DNA of 64,000 bases from Balaenoptera acutorostrata. Lineage: Eukaryota > Chordata > Mammalia > Artiodactyla > Balaenopteridae. Below, one piece after another: positions 1 to 10,333 of this stretch. Made by a program: the position numbers and the translations under genes. Position 1 is the first letter of the stretch, and the number at the start of each line of letters is the position of its first letter. The stretch lies in contig NC_080078.1 of NCBI RefSeq assembly GCF_949987535.1, positions 53,346,207-53,410,206 on the forward strand, given 5' to 3'. Under the pieces are notes generated by a model. It did no database searches, was not told the DNA's origin, and saw only the letters and a list, made by a program, of their open reading frames with translations.

Positions 1-954
1 GGAAGTGAATTTGTAGCATCTATTCTAGGGATAAGGTGGAAAACTCTTCAAGCACAAGAACCGTGTTTATAAGGTGCTGAGAAGGCAAAAACACAAAAAA
101 GTCCATCACGTGAATGTGTACATACGTGGGCTTTTCTGAATCAAGGGTTCCTAGTTTTCATCATATCTTCAGAGAGGTTCCTAATCCTTACACATTAAGA
201 ATCACTGTTACATGGACTTCCCTTTTATAGACACAGATCTGTGTGTTTGTGTCCATTTGTGTCCATGAATCCATTATGCTTTTCAGAATTGAGGACTGTG
301 AGGTCCAATTTTCTACATCTCTCTACTCCAATAATATAATCAATTAATAAAAGCCAGATGGATAATAAAGTGGTGTTTTTGTTCCATTGCTAAATCTGTT
401 TTGTGTCCCGCTTTGGGATGATGGTATAGTATAAAGTTCACTAAAGCCTTGATTAACAAGGATGCTTATTTTAATAGATTTTGTTTGTTTGACTTCTACT
501 TTGAGAATGGAATGGCAAAATCAAAAGAAAACAAAAATTATAGGCAGCTTCCAATAAGGATTTGTTCTAAAAATATACTTTCAGGGGTGGGCGGTGGTGG
601 CTTAGAGTAAGAACACATTCAGCTCAAGTTCCTACAATTTCCAATACTTGATACAAGCAGATTCCTTGGGGACTCGATAAATGCTAAACTATTTTAAAAA
701 AACAACTTTTCTCACTATTTAGGCAAAATATAGAGTAAAGCATTTGGGGGGATTCCACACAATACATAAGATTAGAACTTAAAGGAACATCAAATCTGAG
801 GCATAGAGAGGTTGAAGTGTTTTGTTCAAGATTAATAAGCTTGTGGCAGAGACTGAACTGGAACTGAGGACTTCTTATCCCAATGTGGTGTCCTCTCCTC
901 TAAAACACCTTCGGATGTCTTGTAAAAAAGATTTTGTATCAGTTAGTTACTGCT
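1..954. other. Intergenic AT-rich sequence with one MIR-like fragment
   Basis: No gene is seen. At about 775-905 the order 'aggcatagagaggtt', then 'ttgttcaag', then 'gtggcagagactgaactggaa' matches the core of a reverse-strand MIR SINE. The rest looks unique. Confidence 0.5.
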
Positions 955-1385
955 GTGAAACAAACCACCTAAAAATTTAGCTGCTGAAAATGAAACCATT
1001 TATTAATGTTTGCAAATATGCAGGTTGGCTGGGTGGTTCTGCTGCTTTGGGCCAGCTCTGCTACCTCAGCCGGGCTCACTCATGGGTCCATGATCAGCAG
1101 CTTGTTGGCTAGATGGCTTAGCTAATCTTGGTCGGGCTCTATCACACACCTGGTGTGATGTAACATCTGGTGCTTCAGCTGGGAAAATGAGGTCAACTAT
1201 GCTTCATAAGGTTCAATCCTCCAGTAGGCAACACAGACCTGTTCTCATGGTGATCTCAGAGTTCCAAAAGGTAGAGTTTTAATCTGGGAACTGGATTATG
1301 GGAGTCATCTCACTCTACTAGCCAAAGCCCAGATTCAAGTTTGGAGACAAGACATCACCCCCTTGATGGCAGAATCTACTAAATC
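955..1385 (+). repeat. Ancient interspersed repeat, family not determined
   Basis: The block opens with a 'gttagttactgctgtg(a)aacaaa' type end, followed by 'atttattaatg', 'gctgggtggttctgctgc' and later 'agagtt..taatctgggaactgg'. This is a recurring old mammalian repeat pattern (hAT- or LTR-like), but I cannot name the family. It has no coding capacity. The unrelated-looking block at 48375-48960 has a similar opening. Confidence 0.45.
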
Positions 1386-1439
1386 ACATTACAAAAATAT
1401 AGACAGGCTGTAAAGAATTAATGCCATTTTTTTCAATCA

Positions 1440-1545
1440 GTCTGACACAAGTTAATTAATTCATTCAACCTTTATTGATTGTCTTCCTAGTGCTACAATA
1501 AACACTAGAGATACAATAAAGAATAAGAATCAATTTTGTGCTTAT
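1440..1545 (-). repeat. L2 3' end fragment
   Basis: 'attcattcaacctttattgattg..' followed by a degraded 'gctacaataaacactagagatacaataaag' is the reverse complement of the L2 3' terminus, which ends in TGAATGAATG after an AATAAATA signal. It is old and diverged. Confidence 0.55.
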
Positions 1546-3884
1546 TTCTTAGTGAAAAATATCATATAACCAAAACATCTCTTTCCTTAGGTAATCTGGT
1601 GATTCAGGATCAGATTTCTTAACACTGTCCTGAAAGTCATTAGTCCTTAAATTTGATATTATACCTTCTATAAAAAAAAAAAAAATCACACAAAAAATTC
1701 AGCAGTAATTTAGTGTGCATAAATTAAAATTGGCCTTGGTGAGAATAACTGACTTCTCAGAAGTACATCCAACAGGGAACTGTCAGGCTAGATGAGTTTT
1801 TACAGATCTCAGGGAGAAACTGGAGCTCTAAATGCTAAATTTATCTTACAAGGATATCATACGTACATTTGACAATTTGAAGGTTTTTAGATTACAGGGA
1901 GAGTTTTTGCCATCTCTATATAATATTTCCCTATCTAATTGCTATTTCAGCTGAGATGTCTAAGGCAGACTGAAGAGTGTCCCCAAGCAATGAAAGAGTC
2001 ACTTGATTTTTAGACTTTGATTGAGTACTTTGCCAGGTATTGACAGTAATATTTTCATGTTATCCAGATGCAGGACCTGGTCTAGTCAGGATCAAAAGTG
2101 TTCTTCAGGAAAATAGTTTAAAAATTTCAAAATATACCCAATAGAAACTAAGTAACTGTCCTGAAGAGAATAACTAAAATGCTAGATAAAGTAGAAACCA
2201 AAATATTTTCTTAGAGGTAATGAAGAGTTGACAAGGTAACAAGTCGTTACTGGGCCAAAATATAAGGGAAAGCTGGAATCTAGGGAAGTAAGCAGAGCAC
2301 TGAAGCCAGTTTTATCCTGAGAATATTTACCTATTCAGACAAATGTGGACTCCAATTTTGATGGCTTCATTGGATGAGACACATAAAAATTAAAGCCTAA
2401 GAGTCCATTCAAAACAGAGAGTCTTAACTGTACGCCCTTCACCCACTAGGCTAGTGCCCCAAGGTGTTCAATGTTAGAATAAAGGAGAATCAGAAGTAAT
2501 CCTAACCCTGTATTTATTATAGGGCCTGCAAAAAGTTTCTTTGATTCTTGGCTGGAGGAAAAATAGTCCCAAAGAGATTGTGTCTACAAACTAGCCTTCC
2601 AAACTATTTTCATCCTTAAAATAGACCATCACATACATTAATGGTTCAGAAACATTAAAAAAAAACACTCAGAAAGTACTTGGGTTGGATACTCCCCTAG
2701 ACACCACGTAGAAAAAAACACCAATTCTTTCTGTCAGAATGTATCTCCATTTTAGGTCTCAGAGAATGTTCATAAATGACTTTTCAAGGAAAATAAATAC
2801 TATACAGTAAAAATTAATTAAGCACAGAAGAAGATAAAACATAAGAAAGAACCAGCAGAAACCAAACTGGGAAACTGACAGATATAAAACAATTTAATAT
2901 ACCTAAAGGAAAAAAGACAAGTAGAAATAATCTTCAGAGAACAGACACTATGGAAAGTGACCTAACAGTTTTAAAAGAGTACCAAGTAAAACATGTAGAA
3001 ATTTTAAAAAATACAATAACTGAAATAGCAAACAAACAACTCAGTAGATAAGGTATCAGTAGTTTAGACATAGCTGAAGAGAGTATCATGAATGGAAAGA
3101 TGGGTCAGAAGAATCATGAAGTAGGATTATTAGTTGAAAATGATAGTTTTCTCAGAGGCCACTATAAAATCAATGTTCTGAATGGACAGGGAAGAACTTG
3201 GGATGAGCAGAGAGGATTTGGGAGGGCATGGACAGCTGGAATAACTAATTTAAGCCACGTGGTTATCCAATCTCCCTTGGGTTATGTGGGGCTTAGGGAG
3301 GTAATAAATAAAGAGCATGGCCTTATATCCCCAGAATTAGAATCTAGCACATAATAAGATAGAATAATTCATATTATTGAACTTTTTTTTCCATGAAAAG
3401 AGTACATTCTTTTATTGCTTTTGTTCATACATGTTATTTCAACTTTCAGTAATAAAATACAAAAAAATTGATTCCTTAATCATAAAAACTTGCTTTCACA
3501 TTATTTACATGTTGCCAAAGTCTACAGCCATTGGAATAGAAAAGGCAGAGTGTGGCATCCAGCATATTCAGGTGAAAATTCAGGTATGCCCAGGTCTGGG
3601 GCTGCCCTTTGCTGCAGGTAACTGGGGACTTAGGGTAGCAACTCTTGGAGGATAAAAAGGTATTAAATGTCATTTTGATGCTAAAGACCCTCTGTCCCCA
3701 TCCGGGTGAGTGTGCATACACATGCATGTGTGTAGCACTCTCATGATAAAAGAGAAGTAAACCTTTCCTTTTTAACTGTGTTGGGGTACAGACACACAAT
3801 ATGATTCATTTTGAGGGAGTAGCCTTAAAGATATACTAATTTGGGCACAATTATGACCAAGAAACCTGGGCTTCTAACCCAATT
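1546..3884 (+). repeat. Mostly unclassified AT-rich DNA with an old L1/HAL1-like stretch
   Basis: Between about 2650 and 3125 the plus strand resembles old L1 or HAL1 ORF1: 'aactgaaatagcaaacaaacaactcagtagataag', then 'gctgaagagagtatcatgaatgg'. No intact reading frame survives. The 88-codon open stretch at 3088-3354 starts inside this remnant and is not a credible gene. The remainder is unrecognised. Confidence 0.4.
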
Positions 3885-3950
3885 GAACCTGGGGCAGAAC
3901 CAGTGCCTGGAACATAGTAGGTGTCTATTGAATTGTATTGACTGAATGTA
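3885..3950 (+). repeat. L2 3' end fragment
   Basis: 'cagtgcctggaacatagtaggtgtctattgaat' matches the L2 terminal motif (agtgcctggcacatagtaggtgctcaataaat), ending in a tract related to TGAATG. Confidence 0.6.
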
Positions 3951-4223
3951 TTACTGGAAAATTGTTGATATTGGACTATTTACAGTCTCTCCCAGTGTAA
4001 GAATAATTCTATTTTTGCCCGCTTCACTTATGAGCCTTTTGGGAGCTGAATTGGGCAACACTAGAGCATTCAGGAAGGCGAGAATGATTTACATTGGAAA
4101 GGTTAAAGGATTACTCAGAAGGTTAAAGAAAATAGAATAAATCCAAAGATGAAATTTGGGGGGAGAGAAAGCAAGAGCTCACACAGACTGGTGTTTGAAG
4201 GAGATTTGGGGGGAAGCTCCTTT

Positions 4224-4363
4224 TTTTTTTGAAATTTAAATTGATTGATTGATTTACCACACAGCCCGTCTTGCGGGATCTTAGTTTCCTGACCAGGGAT
4301 TGAACCCTGGCCACGGCAGTGAAAGCACTGGGTCCTGACCACTGGACCACCAGGGAACTACCA
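4224..4363 (-). mobile_element. CHR-1-type tRNA-derived SINE
   Basis: On the minus strand this reads 'ttccctggtggtccagtgg', a tRNA-like body with 'gggttcaatccctggtcagg', then 'aagatcccgcaag' and an A-rich tail. A 10-bp direct repeat AAGCTCCTTT flanks it (4214-4223 and 4364-4373), a clean target-site duplication. This is the short cetartiodactyl tRNA-Glu SINE family. It is non-autonomous and mobilised by L1 enzymes. Confidence 0.88.
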
Positions 4364-4699
4364 AAGCTCCTTTATATATGACAATCACATACAGAGAAAC
4401 AAGAAGAAATGGGAAAAGCAATTTTAAGAGACTTTGTAGTATGCTATGAATCAAATCTTATTTTGGTACATTTTATAGACATTTCAGAACAAATTTATTT
4501 TCTTTTCAACTATTTTTTGGGTCTTAGACTGGTGTTACTTTGAATACTGTGCTCTCTGGAGACTGGGCTTTCTGATGATTTTAAATAAATGAAATGTACA
4601 ACCCTAGGTTCTTATGAAGCAGATACTTCTTTGAAATAAAAAAAGAAAGGAAATTATAATACTTTATTGGTTCTAAGATGCACTTTTACTTTTTAAAAA

Positions 4700-6000
4700 A
4701 TTGTTAAAAATTGTTTTAAAAATTGAAGTCTAATTGATTTACAGTATTATATTGATTTCAGGTATGCAGCATAGTGATTTGGTATTTTTACAGATTATAC
4801 TCCATGAAAAGTTATTACAAAGTAATGGCTATAATTCTCTGTGCTATATATACAATAGCTCCTTGTTGCTTATCTATTTTTATACATAGTAGTTTGTATT
4901 TCCAAGTCCCATACCCCTATCTTGCCCTTCCTAACTTTCCTTTCCCCACTGGCAACCACTAGTTTGGTTTCTATATCTGTGAGTCTGTTTATGTTTTGCT
5001 ATATATATTTGTTTGTTTTATTTTTTAGATTCCACAAATAAGTGATATCATAGAGTATTTGTCTTTCTCTGTCTGACTTATTTCACTAAGTATGTTATTC
5101 TCTAGGTCCATCCACATTGCTGCAAATGGCAGAATTTCATTATTTTGATGGCTGAGTAATATGCCACATCTTCTTTATCCATTCATCTGTTGATAGACAC
5201 TTAGGTTGTTTCCATATCTTGGCTACTGTAAATAATTATGTTATGAACATTGGGGTGCATGTATTTTTTTGAATTAGTGTTTTCTTTGTTTCTGGATATA
5301 TACCCAGGAATAAGATTGCTGGATCATATGGTAGTTCTATTTTTGTTTTTTTGAGGAACGTCCTTACTGCTTTCCATTCCCACCAAGAGCATACAAGGCT
5401 TCCCTTTTCTCCACATCCTTGCCAACATTTGTTATTTGTAGATATTTTGATGATAACCATTCTGACAGGTGTGAGGTGATATCTCATAGTTTTGATTTAC
5501 ATTTCTGTGATGAAATGTTAATGTGTAACATTCTCTCCTTGTATTGATACTTTTGTCATTATATAATGTGCTTCTTTGTCTTTTGTTAGAGCCTCTGTTG
5601 TAAAGTCTATTTTGTCTGATATGAATATTGCTACCCCTGCTTTCTTGTCAATTCCATTTGCATGATGTATCTTTTTCCATCCCCTCACTTTCAGTCTCTT
5701 TGTGTTTTTAGCTCTGAAGTGAGTCTCCTATGGGCAGCATAGAGATGAGTCTTTTTTTTTTTTTCTTTTTTTTAATCCAATAAGCCAGTCTATGTCTTTT
5801 GATTGGAGCATTTATTTCATTGACATTTAAAGTAATTATTGATAGGTATGTACTTACTGCCATTTTATTACTTTTTTTCCCATTGTTTTTTGTACTTCTT
5901 CTCTGTTCATTTCTTTTTCTTTTTGTTTCCTCCCCTGTGGTTTGATGATTTTCTTTAGTAGTATGCTTGGATACACTTTTACTTTTAACCTTTCTGAAAT
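4700..6000 (-). mobile_element. L1 fragment, internally deleted
   Basis: Read on the minus strand, 5870-5540 encodes the start of L1 ORF2, the endonuclease region; the motif ITLNVNEINAPIKRHRLAYW is readable around 5780-5845. Positions 5500-5240 encode the far C-terminal end ([13 protein letters not shown], then [12 protein letters not shown]), and 4990-4700 is 3' flank. Reverse transcriptase lies between these in an intact L1, so most of ORF2 is missing at a junction near 5520-5535. A T-rich run near 5751-5771 disrupts the frame. It is inactive. Confidence 0.8.
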
Positions 6001-6559
6001 TGGGATGTGCCTTTATGTTTGATGAAGAGTCAGGGTTTAATTGGCAAGATCTTTTCTTTGTTATTGATATATTTATTATTGACACATTAAGCTTCTTGAT
6101 AACATAAGTCTGATAGCATGTTATGTAATTCACTTCAATTCTTAAAGGCTACGTGGCAAATATTTCCATGGCAATATCCCATGCCACTTGTCCTTAATAA
6201 ATTTCCTTCCATAAAATGTCACTGAATCCCAGTGAATTCAACCCACATTCATGAGACTTATTTCACAGCTTGTTTTTAAAAGGAAGAGTGAAATCTGGGA
6301 AAATAAACAAATATTCAACATTTAGTTAAAAAGAAAAAGAAAAAAGCAGACAAGTGACTTTCTGACTTCACATAGAAAATAACCAGCACCGTTTTCCAAA
6401 TAACCTCCAGCTCTTCAGTGGCCCAGGGAAGAATGAAAACTGAGAGAGGCTTTTTAGACTAAGCTTTGGGGTAGACAGATACAAAAGGGACTGGAGGACA
6501 AAAATCAAGAAAGGGGACCCAGATTTTAAAATAAGTATCCACCCAATTAAAAATGCACG

Positions 6560-7400
6560 AAGGATTTGAATAGGCATTTCTCCAGAGAAGATACGCATAT
6601 GGCCAAGTCACATAACATCATTAGTCATTAGGAAAATGCAGATCAAAACTGCAGTGAAATACTCTTCATATCCACTAGGATGGCAATAATCAAAAAGGCA
6701 GAAAACAACAAGTGTTGGCAAGGATGTGGAAAGATTGGAATCCTCATATATTGCTGGGGATGTAAAATGGTGCACTGTAAAATGGAAAACTGTCTGGCAG
6801 CTCCAAAAAATTAAACAGAGTTACCATTTGAACTAGCAGTTCCACTCCTAGGTATATACCCAAGAGAACTGAAAACATATTTCCATGCAAAAACTTATAC
6901 ATGAGTGTTTATAGCACCATTATTTATAATAGTCAGATAGTGGAAACAAACCAAATGTCCATCAAGTGATTAATGAAGAAATACAATGTATACACAATAG
7001 TGTATTATTCAACTATTAAAAGGAATGAAGCACTGATCCATGCTAAAAACTGAACCTTAAAATTTTTATGCTAAATGAGAGAAGCCAGACACAAAAGACC
7101 CCATATTGTATAAATCTAATCATTTTAAATGTCCAGAATAGACAAATCCTCAGAGACAGAAGATAGATTAGTGGTTTCCAGGGACTAAGGAGAAGAAATG
7201 GGGGAAAAGGAGGAATGGGAAGTGACTGTTGATGAGTATGGTATTTCTTTTTGGGGAGATGAAAATGTTCTGGAATTAAGAGTGATGATTGATGAGCAAC
7301 TTTTGACTATACTAAAAACCATTGAAATGTGTACTTTAAGAAGGTGAACTTTATGTATGTGAATTATAGCTTAATAAAACTGTAATTAAAAATATATGCA
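6560..7400 (+). mobile_element. Old L1 3' end (L1M type)
   Basis: Plus-strand sequence matches the end of L1 ORF2 and an old 3' UTR: 'ggaaaatgcagatcaaaac', 'ggtatatacccaagagaactg', 'ccatcaagtg', 'gtggtttccagggactaagg', then 'tgtgaattatagcttaataaaactg' and an A-rich end. It is diverged and frame-broken. It faces the 4700-6000 L1 in the opposite orientation. Confidence 0.8.
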
Positions 7401-7789
7401 GAAGGGTCAAAGAAACAAATGAACAGTGCAGGGACTCCAGGGGGCAAAGAATGGCTCCTGAGTTCTCGCTTGTGGGCAGAAAGAGGTTGTTGGTATGCCT
7501 GGAATCCAAGGTGAGCCTAGCTTTCTCCACCTGTGATCCAGAATCTACTATTTGGTGATTGACCTAATTTCATCTGTCATAAGCAGTTTTGTGCTTTGGG
7601 GTTGGTGCCATAAGTAAAAGTCAAGGAACATGGCTCTGTGTGGTCTAGCCCTATTATCAGGGTGCTGCTGACACATGAGGTGCCTAAGCAACACTGTAGC
7701 TTTGAGTTAATGACATTTATTATTCACATATCAATTGTTATTTTTTTCTACCTTAGTGCTAATAGCTGGATGGGTAAACAAATTTATTC
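7401..7789. other. Intergenic, nothing recognised
   Basis: Unique-looking sequence with no gene, exon or clear repeat. Old diverged repeat remains are possible. Confidence 0.4.
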
Positions 7790-9070
7790 ACTGTAAATGC
7801 AGTATTTATTGAGAGATTTCACTATGGTGGGTTTGGGGATTCAGTAGTGAATGAGACATGACCCTTGACATCAAAGGTGTCAATGGAGGATGTATTTAAG
7901 TAAGAGGGACAGTACGTTGCAGTTGGTATGTACTCTATAAGTGAAAGAATGTACATGGTGTTGATGGATTAATTGTGTTAGTAGCCACCCTGTGTCCACA
8001 TCATTTTCCCTATAACACCATAGTATCCTTTTAATCTTGATCAGAGCTGGTCTTGTCTCTTATATTCACCAATAGAATGTGGTGGAAGTAATGGTGTATT
8101 AGTTCTGAGTTTAAACTTCGAGAGGCCTTGAACGCTTTTGCTTGTTCTCCAGATCCTGCCTTGGACATGTGAAAAACCCATGGCTAGCCTGCCAAAGAGT
8201 GGAAAAAGCACATGGAGAAGAGCCAGATCAGCCCAGTTGTTCCAGTCAAGACCCCAGACATGTAAAAGAACCCAGGCAGGATCAGCCACCAGCCAACTCC
8301 TAGCTGACTACAGATGTACAGATGAGCCCAGATGAGATCAGCCTGTCCCAGCCCAGATCAGCAGAGCCTGGCACTTATCTGTAGACTCACAATCAATGGA
8401 ACATGGTTGTTTACAACACCAAGTGTTGGTGGTGTTTGTTATGCAGCAAGAAATAACTGATGTAGGATGCAATGGGAGCACAGATGATGGGGAGTTTGGG
8501 TGGATCAAAGAAGTCTTCCTAGAGGAAGTGACATTTAGTCTATAAACCTAAAGATGAATAAGAGACAAGGAAAAGAGAGACCCTGATTGTGTGTATAAGT
8601 GTGTTTTCAGGAGTGGTTCAAGGGAAAGAGGAACAGAAAGGGTCTAAGTAGTTGAGGGAATAGTATTTTAAAAGCCCAGGAGGTGAGATGGTCCATAAGG
8701 CAGGAGTGGAGAGTTATGTATGAACCAAATCATGTAAGATCTCAAACAATTATTAAGGGATTTAGACTTTATCCTGAGGACCGCTGGGGTCCATTAAAGG
8801 CTTTTAATTCCATTTTTGCTCTTGTATGATCAGTCTTGCTCCAGTATGGAGAAATGGTTACATGATTTAGGACTTGAAGCATGGAAACCGTTTAGAACCT
8901 TGGTAGGCGGTGGGGGGGATGGTGGCTGAACTTGGGTATTAGCAGAGAGGATAGAAAGTGAATGAAGCTGGGGGCTATTCCACAGGGTCAGAATTGACCC
9001 AGGTTGGTGAATTATTGGAAAGGGGATGATGCAGAGCCAGCTGTCAGGGATGATGCCCACTTTTGGCTTG
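7790..9070 (-). repeat. L2 element split by an MLT1-type LTR
   Basis: Two segments, 7790-7975 and 8461-9070, both read as reverse-strand L2. They show 'gggattcagtagtgaatgagac', then 'aagtcttcctagaggaagtgacattt', 'aaagcccaggaggtgag' and 'gggatttagactttatcctgagg'. The second segment continues where the first stops, so the LTR between them inserted into a pre-existing L2. It is strongly diverged with no coding capacity. Confidence 0.65.
7976..8460 (+). mobile_element. MLT1-type LTR (MaLR)
   Basis: It starts near 'tgttagtagccaccctgtg' and has the typical interior 'gagaagagccagatcagcc' and 'cagcccagatcagcagagcc'. It ends with 'caccaagtgttggtggtgtttgttatgcagcaag'. This is a solitary MaLR LTR inside an L2. 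There is no internal retroviral sequence. Confidence 0.75.
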
Positions 9071-9159
9071 GGCAACTAAATTGATATTGGTTTTATTCAC
9101 TGATGAAGAAAACAAAGGATGTGGAGCAGGTTTGAGTGTAAGGAAATTCAGTTTGGTGT

Positions 9160-9730
9160 ATACTGTATGTGGCAGATTACATTTTCCAAAGATGCCTATA
9201 TATTCATGTACTTCAGTGTGAGCCACACTGCCCCCAAAGCGATATGGGGTCTGTATTTGTTCCCTCCCCTTGAATCTGGGAAGGGGCTTGTGACAACACC
9301 AATGAATGGGGTCCAGCAGAGTGATAGTATGCAATGTAGAGGTTCAGTCATAAAAATTTTGATCCAGTTTCTGCCTGGCTCTCACTTGGGAAGCTCGTAC
9401 TTGGAGTCCAGCCACCATATTGTGAGAAAACCCAGGCCATGTGGAGAGGACACATGTTGTGGTCCAGCCCGGAGCCCCAGCTAGTCTCTCAGTGATGTAT
9501 CATCAACCACCAGATATGAAAGTAAATTAGTCTTTGGAAACTTCCAGCTCCCAGCCTTCTAATCTTCCAGCCGAAGCCTCAGACATCATGGCGTAGAGAC
9601 ACAGCATCTCTGCTCTGCCCTGTCTGAATTCTTGACCCATAAAAACTATGAGAGATTAAGAAATAATTCTTATTGCTTTAATCCACTAGGCTTTGGAGTA
9701 ATGTGTAACATAGTCATAACTAACTAACAT
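9160..9730 (+). mobile_element. Second MLT1-type LTR (MaLR)
   Basis: It contains 'ttctgcctggctctcacttggg', 'gccatgtggagaggacacatg', 'cccagccttctaatcttccagccgaagcctcagacatcatgg' in broken pieces and a 3' end at 'agtaatgtgtaacatagtcataac'. The order of landmarks matches MLT1 LTRs. It is a different subfamily from the copy at 7976. Confidence 0.7.
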
Positions 9731-9889
9731 ATTGCATTTGGAGACACCCTCATAACTCAAATGTATATTTATTTTTCAAATATTAGTGTGGCAGACTCTT
9801 TTTTTATCTGTTGTATAAGGAAACTTGCATCAAATACTCTGTCAGTTCTTGTCACATCCACTATTTGTCAAAAAACTTTTGACAATTTT

Positions 9890-10171
9890 GCCTTCCTTAG
9901 CTTTGGTCAAGGAAGGAGGGGAGGAAGGGAGGATCCTGAATATGGGAGCATTGGTCAAGTTTAACGCCATTCCCGGAAGGAGGTGGTGGACTGACGGAAT
10001 GATGACAACTGTGCCCTCCGACACAAGCACTGCAGCCTCCTGATTTCCTGCACAGGCACTGATGTGCCCCATCAGGGTGGGCATTACTTCCCTAAAAATT
10101 GGCATCAGTGCTGCTCCCACCTTCCTGCCCGTCAGAAGAAGTTTGGCCCCAACACCACGAAATAACAGCTG
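9890..10171. other. GC-richer patch abutting the PLCB1 poly(A) site, unidentified
   Basis: A run of about 280 bp that is visibly GC-richer than its flanks and contains several CpGs. It has an open minus-strand frame of 92 codons (9842-10120). I do not recognise a protein in any frame. It could be a decayed processed pseudogene, a conserved element or the GU-rich poly(A) downstream region with neighbours. No splice or start context supports a gene. Confidence 0.3.
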
Positions 10172-10188
10172 GGTTGTGTTAAGAAATT

Positions 10189-10194
10189 TTTATT
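10189..10194 (-). promoter_or_regulatory. PLCB1 distal poly(A) signal (AATAAA)
   Basis: TTTATT on the plus strand reads AATAAA on the minus strand. About 15-20 nt downstream on the mRNA strand is an ACACAA cleavage-type context (10172-10178). It is followed by a GU-rich element, TTATTTCGTGGTGTTGGGG, at about 10147-10165. Signal, CA-type cleavage site and GU-rich element are correctly ordered and spaced for a mammalian polyadenylation site. Confidence 0.8.
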
Positions 10195-10325
10195 GTTTCC
10201 TTTGGATTTGTGATGAAAGCACATAAAATTACAAGTGGAAGAAACATCATGCCACAAAATTGCATAGAATTATTACAAAAATGTGAATTATGCATTTTAA
10301 ATAATTTGAGATAAAAGAACCAAAA

Positions 10326-10333
10326 TATGTACA
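10326..10333 (-). promoter_or_regulatory. Pumilio-type motif in the PLCB1 3' UTR
   Basis: The minus strand reads TGTACATA, which matches the Pumilio consensus UGUANAUA, about 130 nt upstream of the distal poly(A) signal. Function is not shown by sequence alone; an 8-mer like this can arise by chance in 3 kb of AT-rich UTR. Confidence 0.3.

Noticed and set aside
5708..6133. 141-codon minus-strand frame
   Set aside because: It is a fragment of L1 ORF2 start joined to upstream L1 sequence, not a host gene.
9842..10120. 92-codon minus-strand frame beside PLCB1
   Set aside because: Considered as an extra exon or pseudogene, but no protein family is recognised and it lies downstream of the poly(A) site; kept only as an unexplained GC-rich patch.
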